Assembly: GCA_016934095.1 (NCBI GenBank)
Contig: JAFGTO010000028.1
Location: 1-9,880 of the forward strand
Reading direction: 5' to 3'
Length of the DNA: 9,880 bases
Origin: Candidatus Glassiibacteriota bacterium
GTDB lineage: Bacteria > Gemmatimonadota > Glassbacteria > GWA2-58-10
Position numbers and translations under genes: made by a program. Shown piece by piece: positions 1 through 6,870 of the stretch (position 1 is its first letter; each line of letters begins with the position of its first letter). The notes beneath the pieces were generated by a model. That model was not told the DNA's origin. It saw only the letters and a list, made by a program, of their open reading frames with translations, and did not search any database.

Positions 1-471
1 CCAGCGGGGTATCTCGGCCGGCCTCAGCTGCTGGTCCAGGAAGACGTGGCAGATCTCGTGCAGCAGTATCCTGCGCGGGTTCTCTTTCCAGAGCGGCACC
101 AGCCTCGGAGACCTGACCACGATCAGGTCCAGCCTGGGCATGGCGCAGGCTACCCCCCACTCGGGCAGCTTCCCGCCGGTCAGCCTGTAGAACTCGCCCT
201 CACTCGGCGCGAGATAGATTTTCAGGCCCCTGACACTTTCCCGGCTGAGGAACTCCGGCGCCGGGCTGAAAGCGGCGGCCCAGGCCAGGTATTCGCCCGC
301 CACCTTGCTGTCCGGAGACTGGTAGAACAGCTCGACCTGTTTCTGTCTCATTACCAGGTACTCCGGCACGTAGCCCTGTGCCGGTACACTGTCAGCCCGG
401 CCGTAAAGCAGGCAGGCCGGCCAGAGAGCCACCAGGGCAAGGACCTTTTTTCCAGTAAGCCTCAAAATCAT
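1..471 (-). CDS. Exported HExxH metallopeptidase (peptidase MA-like), 3' end beyond window
   Basis: The first 157 residues are present and the gene runs off the left edge. Residues 1-27 look like a signal peptide: basic MILRLTGKK, then a hydrophobic stretch, with likely cleavage near YGRA|DS. The mature part has mixed alpha/beta character and reaches I-L-L-H-E-I-C-H-V-F-L-D-Q at about residues 135-147, with H138, E139 and H142 forming the HExxH zinc motif. The third ligand would lie beyond the edge. The HE-x-x-HVFLDQ context followed by 'EIPRW' resembles the gluzincin 'peptidase MA-like' domain, in which a downstream Glu completes the site. Substrate unknown; probably acts in the periplasm or outside the cell. 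The ATG at 471 was chosen because it gives a complete signal peptide, although no good Shine-Dalgarno sequence precedes it. The start codon overlaps the -35 box of the divergent rpsT promoter. The family assignment is fairly sure; the function is not. Confidence 0.75.
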   Translation of the reverse strand, partial: MILRLTGKKVLALVALWPACLLYGRADSVPAQGYVPEYLVMRQKQVELFYQSPDSKVAGEYLAWAAAFSPAPEFLSRESVRGLKIYLAPSEGEFYRLTGGKLPEWGVACAMPRLDLIVVRSPRLVPLWKENPRRILLHEICHVFLDQQLRPAEIPRW

Positions 472-498
472 TGACAATCAGCCGGATAGTATTATTTT
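471..498 (+). promoter_or_regulatory. Candidate sigma-70-type promoter for rpsT
   Basis: A perfect TTGACA at 471-476 is followed after 16 nt by TATTTT (493-498), a 4/6 match to TATAAT, inside an AT-rich stretch (490-503). It points toward rpsT and would give a leader of about 80 nt. The -35 box shares one base with the start codon of the divergent metallopeptidase. The -35 is strong and the -10 weak; assignment by eye only. Confidence 0.45.
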
Positions 499-583
499 AT
501 TAGCTCTATTTCAGTGGCCGGACATAGTGATAATAATTAAAGAGTGGCTTTTCGCCTGCTCGTTGTTCCTGCAAGGAGATGCA

Positions 584-853
584 GTGCCCAACGTCAAAAG
601 TGCAATCAAGCGTAACCGCACCAACGAGGTCAAGAGGCTGCGCAACCGTATGCACCGCAACAAGATGCGCACCCTGATCAAAAAGCTGCGCGGCGCCCCC
701 GACCGGGAGAGCGCGCTGAAACTCTGGCCGGAAACAGTCTCCACCATCGACAAGAATGTCAAGTTCGGGGTGATTCACCGGCGCACCGCCGCCCGCTACA
801 AGTCCAGGCTCAGCCATCTGGTGGCCGGCATAGGGGAATCTCCCGCTTCCTGA
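584..853 (+). CDS. rpsT: 30S ribosomal protein bS20
   Basis: Encodes 89 residues, the normal size for bS20, a primary 16S rRNA-binding protein of the small subunit body. The N-terminus M-P-N-V-K-S-A-I-K-R-N-R is the family signature. The rest is a basic three-helix protein (R-L-R-N-R-M-H-R-N-K near residues 18-27) with the conserved 'AARYKSRL' near residues 69-76. The start is a GTG at 584, preceded by AAGGAG at 573-578 with 5 nt spacing. An upstream ATG in the same frame (527) would add 19 hydrophobic residues unlike any bS20 and is rejected. A non-ATG start is common in rpsT genes. The gene is monocistronic: its own candidate promoter lies at 471-498 and a strong terminator follows 35 nt after the stop. 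Confidence 0.97.
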   Translation: MPNVKSAIKRNRTNEVKRLRNRMHRNKMRTLIKKLRGAPDRESALKLWPETVSTIDKNVKFGVIHRRTAARYKSRLSHLVAGIGESPAS

Positions 854-887
854 GGTTTGCGGTCGGCTGAAACATGACTCCCACAGC

Positions 888-918
888 AAAGGCAGGAGCC
901 GTCTCCTGCCTTTATCTT
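888..918 (+). terminator. Intrinsic terminator of rpsT
   Basis: Perfect 11-bp inverted repeat: AAAGGCAGGAG (888-898), loop CCGT (899-902), CTCCTGCCTTT (903-913), followed by a T-rich tail (TTTATCTTTT begins at 911). The A/T flanks of the stem let it also act, more weakly, on the convergent gene ending at 964. Confidence 0.88.
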
Positions 919-963
919 TTATCCGGGAGATTTTCCCGGGACACGGACATCTCCCGCGCTGTC

Positions 964-1479
964 TCAAAGGATCGACTTGACGATCTGAGTGCCCAGCCTG
1001 GCATCCTTGTAATCCACCATGATCATGAGCTCCGTCAAGCTCCGGCGGTCTTCTTCGCTCATTGCGTCCGGCCTTCTGATACTGCCCAGCAGATCCACGG
1101 CTTCCGAATAGTAATTGCGGTCCATGTCCAGCTCCAGACCCCGCTCCGCGGCTTCCTCGGAAAAAATCCGGTGGTAATCCTCCAATTCTTTGATCAGCAG
1201 TTTCTTCCCGGGTTTCCCCTGCTGGGAGTCAAAGTTCCGCTCGACCCACTGGCTGATGGGGATCCTCTTGCGAAAAGCCATCCAGATGTGCTGTTCCGTA
1301 ATTTCCAGGGAGCGCTTGCCGCAGGCTTTGCGCAAGTCATCCTCATAGATCATCCGCTGGCCGACCGGCTCTTCCACCGGCGGCTTTCTGGCCTGGTCCG
1401 CCTTATCGTGAGATGAATCCTCTGGCGGTTTCCGGTCATTACTGCCGTCTGTGCCATTTTTCGAGCCGGATGATAGCAA
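964..1479 (-). CDS. Hypothetical cytoplasmic protein with disordered N-terminus
   Basis: About 171 residues; I do not recognise the family. The first ~45 residues are hydrophilic and low in complexity (Gly, Ser, Asn, Asp, Lys, Pro), suggesting a flexible tail. The rest looks almost entirely helical and charged: it includes M-I-Y-E-D-D-L-R-K-A, then 'HIWMAFRKRIPISQWVERNF', then a Glu/Leu-rich segment, and ends 'GTQIVKSIL'. There is no signal peptide and no membrane segment. The start is decided by the ribosome-binding site: GGAGGA (1486-1491 on the plus strand as TCCTCC) stands 6 nt before a TTG at 1477-1479. Longer starts exist (ATG 1518, GTG 1563) but have no well-spaced Shine-Dalgarno sequence. 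An AT-rich patch at about 1565-1595 could hold its promoter. It converges on rpsT across the terminator at 888-918. That it is a real gene is likely because no alternative reading of the region is better. Confidence 0.68.
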   Translation of the reverse strand: MLSSGSKNGTDGSNDRKPPEDSSHDKADQARKPPVEEPVGQRMIYEDDLRKACGKRSLEITEQHIWMAFRKRIPISQWVERNFDSQQGKPGKKLLIKELEDYHRIFSEEAAERGLELDMDRNYYSEAVDLLGSIRRPDAMSEEDRRSLTELMIMVDYKDARLGTQIVKSIL

Positions 1480-1691
1480 GGTTCTTCCTCCATTAGTTCC
1501 CGGCGGCCGCACCCGCATGGCAGCCCATCTTTCAGGCCCGGGCAAAAAAACAGGCGGGCGCACCTTGATTTATCCGCTTATATTATCCTTAATGAGAAAG
1601 ACGTGCCGGTCGAATCTAGCGAAATCTAATGGAATCCCGGCAAAAAGTCTATGCCGGACAGCAGGCTCAGGATTTCAGGCAAGAGCGACCG

Positions 1692-1706
1692 CTAAGTTTA
1701 ACTTAG
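1692..1706. repeat. Perfect 15-nt palindrome abutting the ribosome-binding site
   Basis: CTAAGTT (1692-1698), a central T, then AACTTAG (1700-1706), immediately followed by AAAGGAGG (1707-1714), the ribosome-binding site of the thiamine-binding protein gene. It could be a repressor operator, or an RNA hairpin that modulates access to the ribosome-binding site; the 1-nt centre makes a DNA-level site more likely than a tight RNA loop. Confidence 0.5.
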
Positions 1707-1720
1707 AAAGGAGGTTTCCG

Positions 1721-2026
1721 GTGTTATTCGAACTCAGTCTCTTTCCGCTCGGCAAAAGCCGGGGGATGAGCGGGGATGTCGCCAGGGTGGTTGAGCTGAT
1801 CGACAACAGCGGCCTGCCCTACCAGCTTACCTGCATGGGGACCATGATCGAGGGCGAATGGGAAGAGGTGATCGAGCTGATCGGCAGGTGCCGCAGGGTG
1901 CTGCTCGAAAAGCACGACAGGATTTACCTGCTGCTCAAGGCAGATGAGCTGAAGGGCAGGACCGGCAGGCTGCAAGGCAAGGTGAAATCGGTGGAGGAGA
2001 AGCTGGGCCGTCCGGTAAGGAAGTAA
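1721..2026 (+). CDS. MTH1187-type thiamine-binding protein
   Basis: A 101-residue protein of normal length for the thiamine-binding (MTH1187/YkoF-like) family, small ferredoxin-like alpha/beta proteins that bind thiamine or a related pyrimidine in the cytoplasm. Hallmarks seen are 'FELSLFPLGK' at residues 3-12, 'SGLPYQLTCMGTMIEGEW' at 30-47, and the C-terminal 'GRTGRLQGKVKSVEEKLGR' at 79-97. The GTG start at 1721 is set by an excellent AAAGGAGG (1707-1714), 6 nt upstream; the long in-frame extension upstream is not credible. A perfect palindrome directly precedes the ribosome-binding site. No TPP riboswitch consensus is visible in the leader. The gene ends 8 nt before the end of the convergent amidohydrolase gene with no clear terminator between them. 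The family is clear; the physiological ligand is an inference. Confidence 0.93.
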   Translation: MLFELSLFPLGKSRGMSGDVARVVELIDNSGLPYQLTCMGTMIEGEWEEVIELIGRCRRVLLEKHDRIYLLLKADELKGRTGRLQGKVKSVEEKLGRPVRK

Positions 2027-2034
2027 GGCCCGGG

Positions 2035-3720
2035 TCAGGCGCCCTGCCGTCCGTGTACAGGGCCCGGCGGCCGGTAGGGATAGCCGGTCTTTTCGATCAG
2101 GCGCAGCAGGTTGCCTCCCAGGATCATCCGCAGGGCTTCATCGCCGAGGTGATCGTAGACCACCCAGCCCAGGATGGGCGCCGGGTCGCGCATCGGCATG
2201 TCGGTGCCGAAGAGGATCTTTTCCGGCCCGGCCTTATCCGCCAGGTAGGCGATCATGCCGAAGGGGACCGAGGTATAGTTGATCTCCAGCAGCACGTTGC
2301 CGTGCCTGCGGGCCGGTTCGAGGAAAGAATCCGCCAGCCGGAAGCTGCCCCCGCTGTGGGCGATGATGAAAAAGGCTTGCGGAAATCGCTGCGCCAGCTC
2401 GTCTATCTCCTCAGGGGTCGCCCCGGCCAGGGGATCGAAACCCGGGTGGCAGAGGACCGGAAGCCTCAGGCGGTCGGCCAGGGCCAGGGGCTCGGCGAAA
2501 GCCGGGTCGCTCAGGGGCCGGCGCTGGTAGAAGGGATAGGGTTTCAGCCCGAAGAAGCGCCTTTTCCCGAAACACTCTTCCTGCTGGGCGGGCCATTCCC
2601 CGGGGTAATTCGGGTTCACCACTGCATAGGGCAGGAGACGGCCCGGGTATTGCTCGGCCGCTTCCCAGGCGACCCGGTTGCCTCCGGGAGCGTCTCCGCC
2701 GCAGATCTCCCAACTGCTCACCGCCAGCGAGCTGAAGCCCAGGAGGTCCATCGCCCGGACTATCGAGTCTGCATCCTGCGGGCCCAGGGTCAGGCCGATC
2801 ACCCCCTCGAAGCCCTGCGGGGCGATATGGCCGTGGACATCGAGCACAACGGCCTTCTCGAGCGGGCGGCCTAGGTCGAGGTCGCAGGCCAAGGGCGAGC
2901 GGCCGGGGTCCTCGGCCAGAGTCCCGGTGGCGGGCTCCCCCAGCAGAGCTTCCAGGTTGCCCGCGGCCACTCTGCGGCGGTCTTCCTCCTCTATCTCTGC
3001 GTACATCACCATGGCCCGCGCGGCTCCCGGACTTACCGCCGGCAGCCCGGTGCCGAAAAGAAGCCTTTCCGCACCCCACCTCCTGCAGACATAGGCCATC
3101 ATGCCGAACCCCTGGAAAAGCGAGGTCTCTACTCTCAGCTCGGGCCTCTGGTCGAACAGGCGGAACAGCGCGGAAGCATGGTTGTAGTTCGCACCCACGA
3201 CCACCACCGGCAGGCCGGGAAAGTCTGCGGCCAGCCGGCCCACGGCTTCCAGGTCTACTGCCCGCTGCTCGTGCTGGCCTAATTGTTTGAAATTATAGTA
3301 GGGCTGGTCGTAATCGATAAACAGCGGGCGCCCGTGCTGCTGGAGCAGCTCGAAAGCCCTGCGCAGCCCGCTGTGGCTGAAAGACAACTGGTGGTAAAGG
3401 GGGAAGATACGGAAAGCCCTGACCCCGGACTCTATGAGTTTTTCCACTTCTGCGGCCGGGTCAAGCTCTTTGGTGTACGGGCCCGGGCTGATTACCGCAG
3501 CCGGGACCAGGCGTGCCTGGCCCGCAGTCTCCTGCAGCAGCAGGCCGTTGCCTGCGGCCGGGTCGAGCTCGCGTGCGGCGGCGTGGTACACCAGGGCCCG
3601 GCTGATCCGGCAGTGGTCCAGCTCGGCTGCCAGGCCCGCGACGTCGTACGGCGCACCCGGAGTGCGGCAGGCCGAGCGGCCCAGGCAGGCATTGGCATCG
3701 AAAAAGGCTGTCTCACCCAC
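2035..3720 (-). CDS. Tandem two-domain amidohydrolase (Amidohydrolase_2 type), N-terminal copy degenerate
   Basis: 561 residues made of two related TIM-barrel metal-dependent hydrolase domains, about 5-258 and 290-550, joined by a linker. The C-terminal domain keeps the family's metal-site pattern: H296-G-H298 after strand 1 (L-D-V-H-G-H), K393 in G-L-K-P-Y-P, H425 in L-C-H-P-G-F, H455 in I-I-A-H-S-G-G, and D507 in F-G-T-D-M-P. The N-terminal copy has the same framework but replaces these with N10/C12, R, D136, A and G225 (F-G-T-G-L-P), so it is probably non-catalytic. Members of the family hydrolyse or decarboxylate small cyclic or acid substrates; this substrate is unknown. The GTG at 3720 was chosen because GGGAG precedes it and it overlaps the upstream membrane-protein stop by 8 nt (GTGGGTGA), implying translational coupling. 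A longer start at 3768 would overlap that gene by 56 nt. Confidence 0.9.
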   Translation of the reverse strand: MGETAFFDANACLGRSACRTPGAPYDVAGLAAELDHCRISRALVYHAAARELDPAAGNGLLLQETAGQARLVPAAVISPGPYTKELDPAAEVEKLIESGVRAFRIFPLYHQLSFSHSGLRRAFELLQQHGRPLFIDYDQPYYNFKQLGQHEQRAVDLEAVGRLAADFPGLPVVVVGANYNHASALFRLFDQRPELRVETSLFQGFGMMAYVCRRWGAERLLFGTGLPAVSPGAARAMVMYAEIEEEDRRRVAAGNLEALLGEPATGTLAEDPGRSPLACDLDLGRPLEKAVVLDVHGHIAPQGFEGVIGLTLGPQDADSIVRAMDLLGFSSLAVSSWEICGGDAPGGNRVAWEAAEQYPGRLLPYAVVNPNYPGEWPAQQEECFGKRRFFGLKPYPFYQRRPLSDPAFAEPLALADRLRLPVLCHPGFDPLAGATPEEIDELAQRFPQAFFIIAHSGGSFRLADSFLEPARRHGNVLLEINYTSVPFGMIAYLADKAGPEKILFGTDMPMRDPAPILGWVVYDHLGDEALRMILGGNLLRLIEKTGYPYRPPGPVHGRQGA

Positions 3721-4399
3721 ATCCCTCTCCCGGTTTGCCGGTGCGCAGCAGGCTGCGCGCCAGGGCATAGTAACCCGCCGCCAGGCCGACCAGCAGCAGC
3801 TCCCAGCGGTAAGGCCGGGGCATGGCGAAACTCAGGGTGGCCTCGAGGTCGCAGGTATAGGAAAGCAGGATCAGCAGCGCCCCTCCCAGGTCAATGGCCC
3901 ACTCCCGCCAGTTCGGCGCGAACCTGCCTCCAGAGCCGGTCCGCCGCAGGATCAGCCATCCGCCAATGATCAGCGAGACCGACACCAGCAGCGGCGAGAG
4001 CACCGGGCCGATCCAGGGAAGCGGGACCAGGAAGAGCACGTCCCAGGTCAAAAGGCTCTGCGGCCAATCCAGCAGGACCTTGAGCCAGAAGTAATAGAAA
4101 ATGTCCCAGATACCGAAGGTGATACAGAACACTGCGAAGCGCCGGTAGAAAGTCCTTGCTGCAAGACAGGCCACCGCAACCAGCATAGCCAGGGTGGACA
4201 GCTCCCTGCCGATTTCCACTACCGCCCGGCCCGGCTCGATCGGCACCAGGGGAAAACCGAACCCTTCCGGGTAGTGCAGGGCCCTCAGATACACCACTAC
4301 CGCAGATTCCAGGTAAGCCATGGCGACCGAAAAAAGCACCAGGCACACAATGCGCGGGCCTCCGGTCTTTTCCGGCAGGTCTCCCTTGGAGTTGTCCAT
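3713..4399 (-). CDS. Conserved six-helix integral membrane protein of unknown function
   Basis: 228 residues with about six predicted membrane segments: near 16-38, 66-83, 86-110, 119-151 (long, possibly one helix plus a re-entrant part), 170-186 and 199-217. Distinctive stretches are 'YLESAVVVYLRALHYPEG' (29-46), 'IWDIFYYFWLKVLLDWP' (97-113) and 'WDVLFLVPLPWIGPVLSP' (119-136). They carry in-membrane charged residues (E31, D99, K107, D111) suggestive of a transport or binding role. From memory such sequences recur in unnamed membrane proteins of several environmental phyla, but I know no function. ATG at 4399 is preferred: GGAG (CTCC at 4408-4411 on plus) lies 8 nt before it. An adjacent GTG (4402) is equally possible. 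It lies 96 nt downstream of the GH42 gene and overlaps the amidohydrolase start by 8 nt. Confidence 0.82.
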   Translation of the reverse strand: MDNSKGDLPEKTGGPRIVCLVLFSVAMAYLESAVVVYLRALHYPEGFGFPLVPIEPGRAVVEIGRELSTLAMLVAVACLAARTFYRRFAVFCITFGIWDIFYYFWLKVLLDWPQSLLTWDVLFLVPLPWIGPVLSPLLVSVSLIIGGWLILRRTGSGGRFAPNWREWAIDLGGALLILLSYTCDLEATLSFAMPRPYRWELLLVGLAAGYYALARSLLRTGKPGEGCG

Positions 4400-4495
4400 C
4401 ACAGTTGCTCCGCCCCGCTGAAGTTGATAATCTGGCACTGCCCGGCCCGCCGTGTCCCGGCAACCCGGCTCAAGATAAGCCCCTGCGTGAAAAAA

Positions 4496-6619
4496 TCAAG
4501 CTCCGGGCCAGTCCCGGGGCACCAGGAAGAGGACCTCGCGGGCTTCGAGCACCTGGCTTGAGCCGGTGTCGACCTCGCGGCCGCTGAGCACGCAGCGGTA
4601 GGCCCCCGGGTCCAGCCTGCCGGCCGGCAGCGGCGCCGGGCCGCTCTCGTAGTTGAAAACGAAAGCGGCAGGCCTGACCCGTCCCTCGCCCACGGTGCCG
4701 CGCCGCACCCGCACCAGGGGGCCTGAAAGGCCTCTTGGGACCTCGATCCCGGCCCGCCCGGCCAGCAGCCTGGTCAGCCCGAGGTAGTCCTGCCGGCCGG
4801 TGTCGCGGTAAGACACCCCGGGGTAAAAGCCGAAATGGAATGTCTGTCCCCTGCCCGTGCGGTTGGCCACCAGCAGGCCCTCACCGCCCGAGAGGTCCTC
4901 CCCTGTCCCCAGGGTCTCCAGCCTACCCATGATCCTGCTGACCGGCAGGTCGAGACCCATCACTCTTGCAGTTCCGGCGCCGGCGATGCTTTTCAGCCTT
5001 ACCTCGCGGCAGCCTACCAGCTTGTCGAGCCCCCAGCCCGGGCGCAGGTGGTGGACCCAGGCGCGGCCATCCCGGAAAGCCAGGCCCGGGTCGCTTACCA
5101 GGGTCCCGCCCCCGGCCACGTACTTTTTCAGCAATTCCGCCTGTTCCTCTTCCAGCAGGTGCTGGTAAGGCAGGACCACCAGGCGGTAACCGGAGATACG
5201 CTCCAGGGCCTCTACCGGGACCAGGTCCACCGCCAGGCCCAGCTGCCAGAGCAGGCTGTAGTAACCCTTGAGCGAGTCTTTGTAGCGGTAGCAGACCGTG
5301 CCGGCCCGCGAGAGGTCCTCGGCATCCTCGATCTCGGAGTACATGTCGGCCCCGAAATCGAAAACCACCGCAGCCTGCGCCGGCTCGGGCCGGAAGGTGA
5401 GGAAAGCCTCCGGGTCTCGCTGCCTGGCCTTGCAGACCATCCCGGCGGCGCGGCTCCTGTCCGTGTCGCTGCCATCCGGCTCGATCAGCCCGGAAGTGAT
5501 CGACTCCTCGGAGAAGCGCTCGGGCCTGAACTGCCAGATCACGATACCGCGCGCGCCCTCGGAGACGGGGACCAGCAGCATGAAACGCATGTCCTCGCCG
5601 GTATAGTCCTCGGCCAGGTAGTTCCAGTTGTTGCCGTAGACCTCGTTAATCCAGAAATAATCCTTGACCGCGGCGATCCAGCGGGTCTGCAGGCTATAGA
5701 GGAAAGCCTCCTCGCACCAGCGCGGGTTGGAAAAGAGCGCTGGCTTGTCCACCGAGAAAAAGGTGTGGAAATCACCTGTCCAGTGGGGGAAGCTGGTACC
5801 GAAAACATCGACCGCACGGGCGGTCAGCCAGTCGTGCGAGGTATCCAGCAGGGTTGGCTGCAGCGCGGTGTTGAAACCCACGTGGCAGAATACCGGCCGC
5901 CCCGGGTCATTGGCTCGTACCAGGTCGGCCAGCCACTGGATCCGCCCGGCCACTGCGTGGGCGCGCCAGGTGCGCCAGAGCCAGGTATCGAAGTAGGCGG
6001 ACAGATCCGGCGGCGGCCGGAAATCCTCCCAGGCCGAGAACGCCGTGCCGAAACGGCTGTTAAAGGCTTCCACCTCGCCGAACTTCGCGGAGAGCCAATC
6101 GCGGTAGGCGCGGTTGGAGTCCTCGCAGGCGCAATCGGCGAACGGGCGGCTGCGCGGCTCGTTCCAGACATGCCAGCCCAGCAGGTTTTCACAGCCGCGG
6201 TAGCGCTTCACCCCTTCCACGATAAACCTTTCGGCTTTCTGCCTGACCAGCGGCCGGTCGAAACAGGCGAACCACCCTCCCAGGTAATATGAGCCCAAGG
6301 CTTTCGGCTGGATCGGGACACCGTCCACCCGGAAGCGACGGGCCTCGTAATTGGTGAACAGCCAGGCCGGTGCGCTCTCCAGGATGAACTTGAACAGCAC
6401 TTTCAGGCCGAGAGCTGCGGTAAGCTCCATCAGGCGGTCGATATCATCCCAGCGGAAAGAGCCCTCCCTCGGCTCGTGCCAGGCCCACTGCGGCCGGAGC
6501 TGGACCGCGGTAAAGCCCAGGCTGCTGACATGTTCCAGGTCCTGCTCCCACTCTGCGGGCAGCGGTGTCGGCTGGCGATAATACTGGACACAGAGGTGGA
6601 ACTCATCCGGCAGGGGCAT
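4496..6619 (-). CDS. GH42-family beta-galactosidase-like glycoside hydrolase
   Basis: 707 residues, the usual size for GH42 enzymes, which retain configuration while cleaving terminal beta-galactosides. The N-terminal TIM barrel (about 1-395) opens with 'DEFHLCVQYYRQPTP' and 'LGFTAVQLRPQWAWHEP'. The acid/base is E154 in G-W-H-V-W-N-E-P. The likely nucleophile is E326 in F-W-I-N-E-V-Y-G. A class I glutamine-amidotransferase-like trimerisation domain follows (about 415-620, with 'LVVLPYQHLLEEEQ' and 'GGGTLVSDPGLAF'), then a short C-terminal beta domain. C119, C163 and C165 match three of the four zinc cysteines known in some members; the fourth position is S168. No signal peptide is present, so it is probably cytoplasmic. 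ATG 6619 was chosen because AAAGGA lies 7 nt upstream; the 76-residue extension upstream is unlike the family. It is the first gene of a likely unit with the membrane protein and amidohydrolase. True substrate specificity is uncertain. Confidence 0.9.
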   Translation of the reverse strand: MPLPDEFHLCVQYYRQPTPLPAEWEQDLEHVSSLGFTAVQLRPQWAWHEPREGSFRWDDIDRLMELTAALGLKVLFKFILESAPAWLFTNYEARRFRVDGVPIQPKALGSYYLGGWFACFDRPLVRQKAERFIVEGVKRYRGCENLLGWHVWNEPRSRPFADCACEDSNRAYRDWLSAKFGEVEAFNSRFGTAFSAWEDFRPPPDLSAYFDTWLWRTWRAHAVAGRIQWLADLVRANDPGRPVFCHVGFNTALQPTLLDTSHDWLTARAVDVFGTSFPHWTGDFHTFFSVDKPALFSNPRWCEEAFLYSLQTRWIAAVKDYFWINEVYGNNWNYLAEDYTGEDMRFMLLVPVSEGARGIVIWQFRPERFSEESITSGLIEPDGSDTDRSRAAGMVCKARQRDPEAFLTFRPEPAQAAVVFDFGADMYSEIEDAEDLSRAGTVCYRYKDSLKGYYSLLWQLGLAVDLVPVEALERISGYRLVVLPYQHLLEEEQAELLKKYVAGGGTLVSDPGLAFRDGRAWVHHLRPGWGLDKLVGCREVRLKSIAGAGTARVMGLDLPVSRIMGRLETLGTGEDLSGGEGLLVANRTGRGQTFHFGFYPGVSYRDTGRQDYLGLTRLLAGRAGIEVPRGLSGPLVRVRRGTVGEGRVRPAAFVFNYESGPAPLPAGRLDPGAYRCVLSGREVDTGSSQVLEAREVLFLVPRDWPGA

Positions 6620-6653
6620 CACACGATCCTTTATTACCGTTATTATCCCAGGC

Positions 6654-6669
6654 CCGGGAGACATCCCGG
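6654..6669 (-). other. Small GC hairpin in the GH42 5' leader
   Basis: Perfect 6-bp inverted repeat CCGGGA (6654-6659) / TCCCGG (6664-6669) with a 4-nt loop, 35 nt upstream of the GH42 start. In the minus direction it is followed by GATAATAA rather than a T-run, so it is not a terminator. Its role is unknown; it may be chance in GC-rich DNA. Confidence 0.25.
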
Positions 6670-6815
6670 CGGCTGTTGACCGGCTGGCGAACCACAAGAA
6701 CCGGTTACTTATCTCCCGGTCCGTGATGCGGGAATGAATAGATCGCCCGGGCGTATTCCCCGCGGCTCGGCCGCTGAGGCGGAAGCGGGCGAATAAAAAT
6801 AATTGGAAACACTTT

Positions 6816-6858
6816 GAAAATCGAAGATTTTCCCTGAGTTCGCTCAAGGGGAGTTTTT
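6816..6858 (-). terminator. Paired hairpins after the dockerin-SUMF1 gene, possible transcription end
   Basis: Two adjacent inverted repeats lie 21 nt past the SUMF1 stop. The first pairs CCCTGAG (6832-6838) with CTCA-A-GGG (6843-6850), with a 4-nt loop and one bulged A. The second is a perfect AT-rich 7-bp stem, GAAAATC (6816-6822) / GATTTTC (6826-6832), with a 3-nt loop. On the minus strand the T-run is poor; on the plus strand the GC stem is followed by TTTTT (6854-6858). It may separate the SUMF1 gene from the GH42 unit, but it is not a textbook terminator. Confidence 0.35.
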
Positions 6859-6870
6859 AATATAAAAGCA

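Noticed and set aside
506..967. 153-codon open frame on the minus strand
   Set aside because: Antisense to rpsT and runs through its terminator; bS20 on the other strand is certain.
1480..1720. TPP riboswitch ahead of the thiamine-binding protein
   Set aside because: The conserved CUGAGA and ACCUGA/GGRUAAURCCAGCG elements are not found in the leader; only a short palindrome is seen.
2041..2063. GCCCTG/CAGGGC inverted repeat as terminator between the convergent genes
   Set aside because: The 11-nt loop, six-base stem, absence of a T-run and position inside the amidohydrolase coding end make it unconvincing.
2053..2874. 273-codon open frame on the plus strand
   Set aside because: Antisense to the catalytic domain of the amidohydrolase, with no family resemblance.
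3434..4561. 375-codon open frame on the plus strand
   Set aside because: Antisense to the amidohydrolase and the membrane protein; the composition (Gln, Pro, Arg, Gly, Ser) is typical of a shadow frame.
4835..6292. 485-codon open frame on the plus strand
   Set aside because: It lies antisense inside the GH42 gene, which has clear catalytic motifs. Its protein has no recognisable family, and long antisense frames are expected in GC-rich DNA.
4496..6847. 76-residue N-terminal extension of the GH42 protein
   Set aside because: The extension has no family similarity, includes the post-SUMF1 hairpins, and a good ribosome-binding site precedes the internal ATG at 6619.
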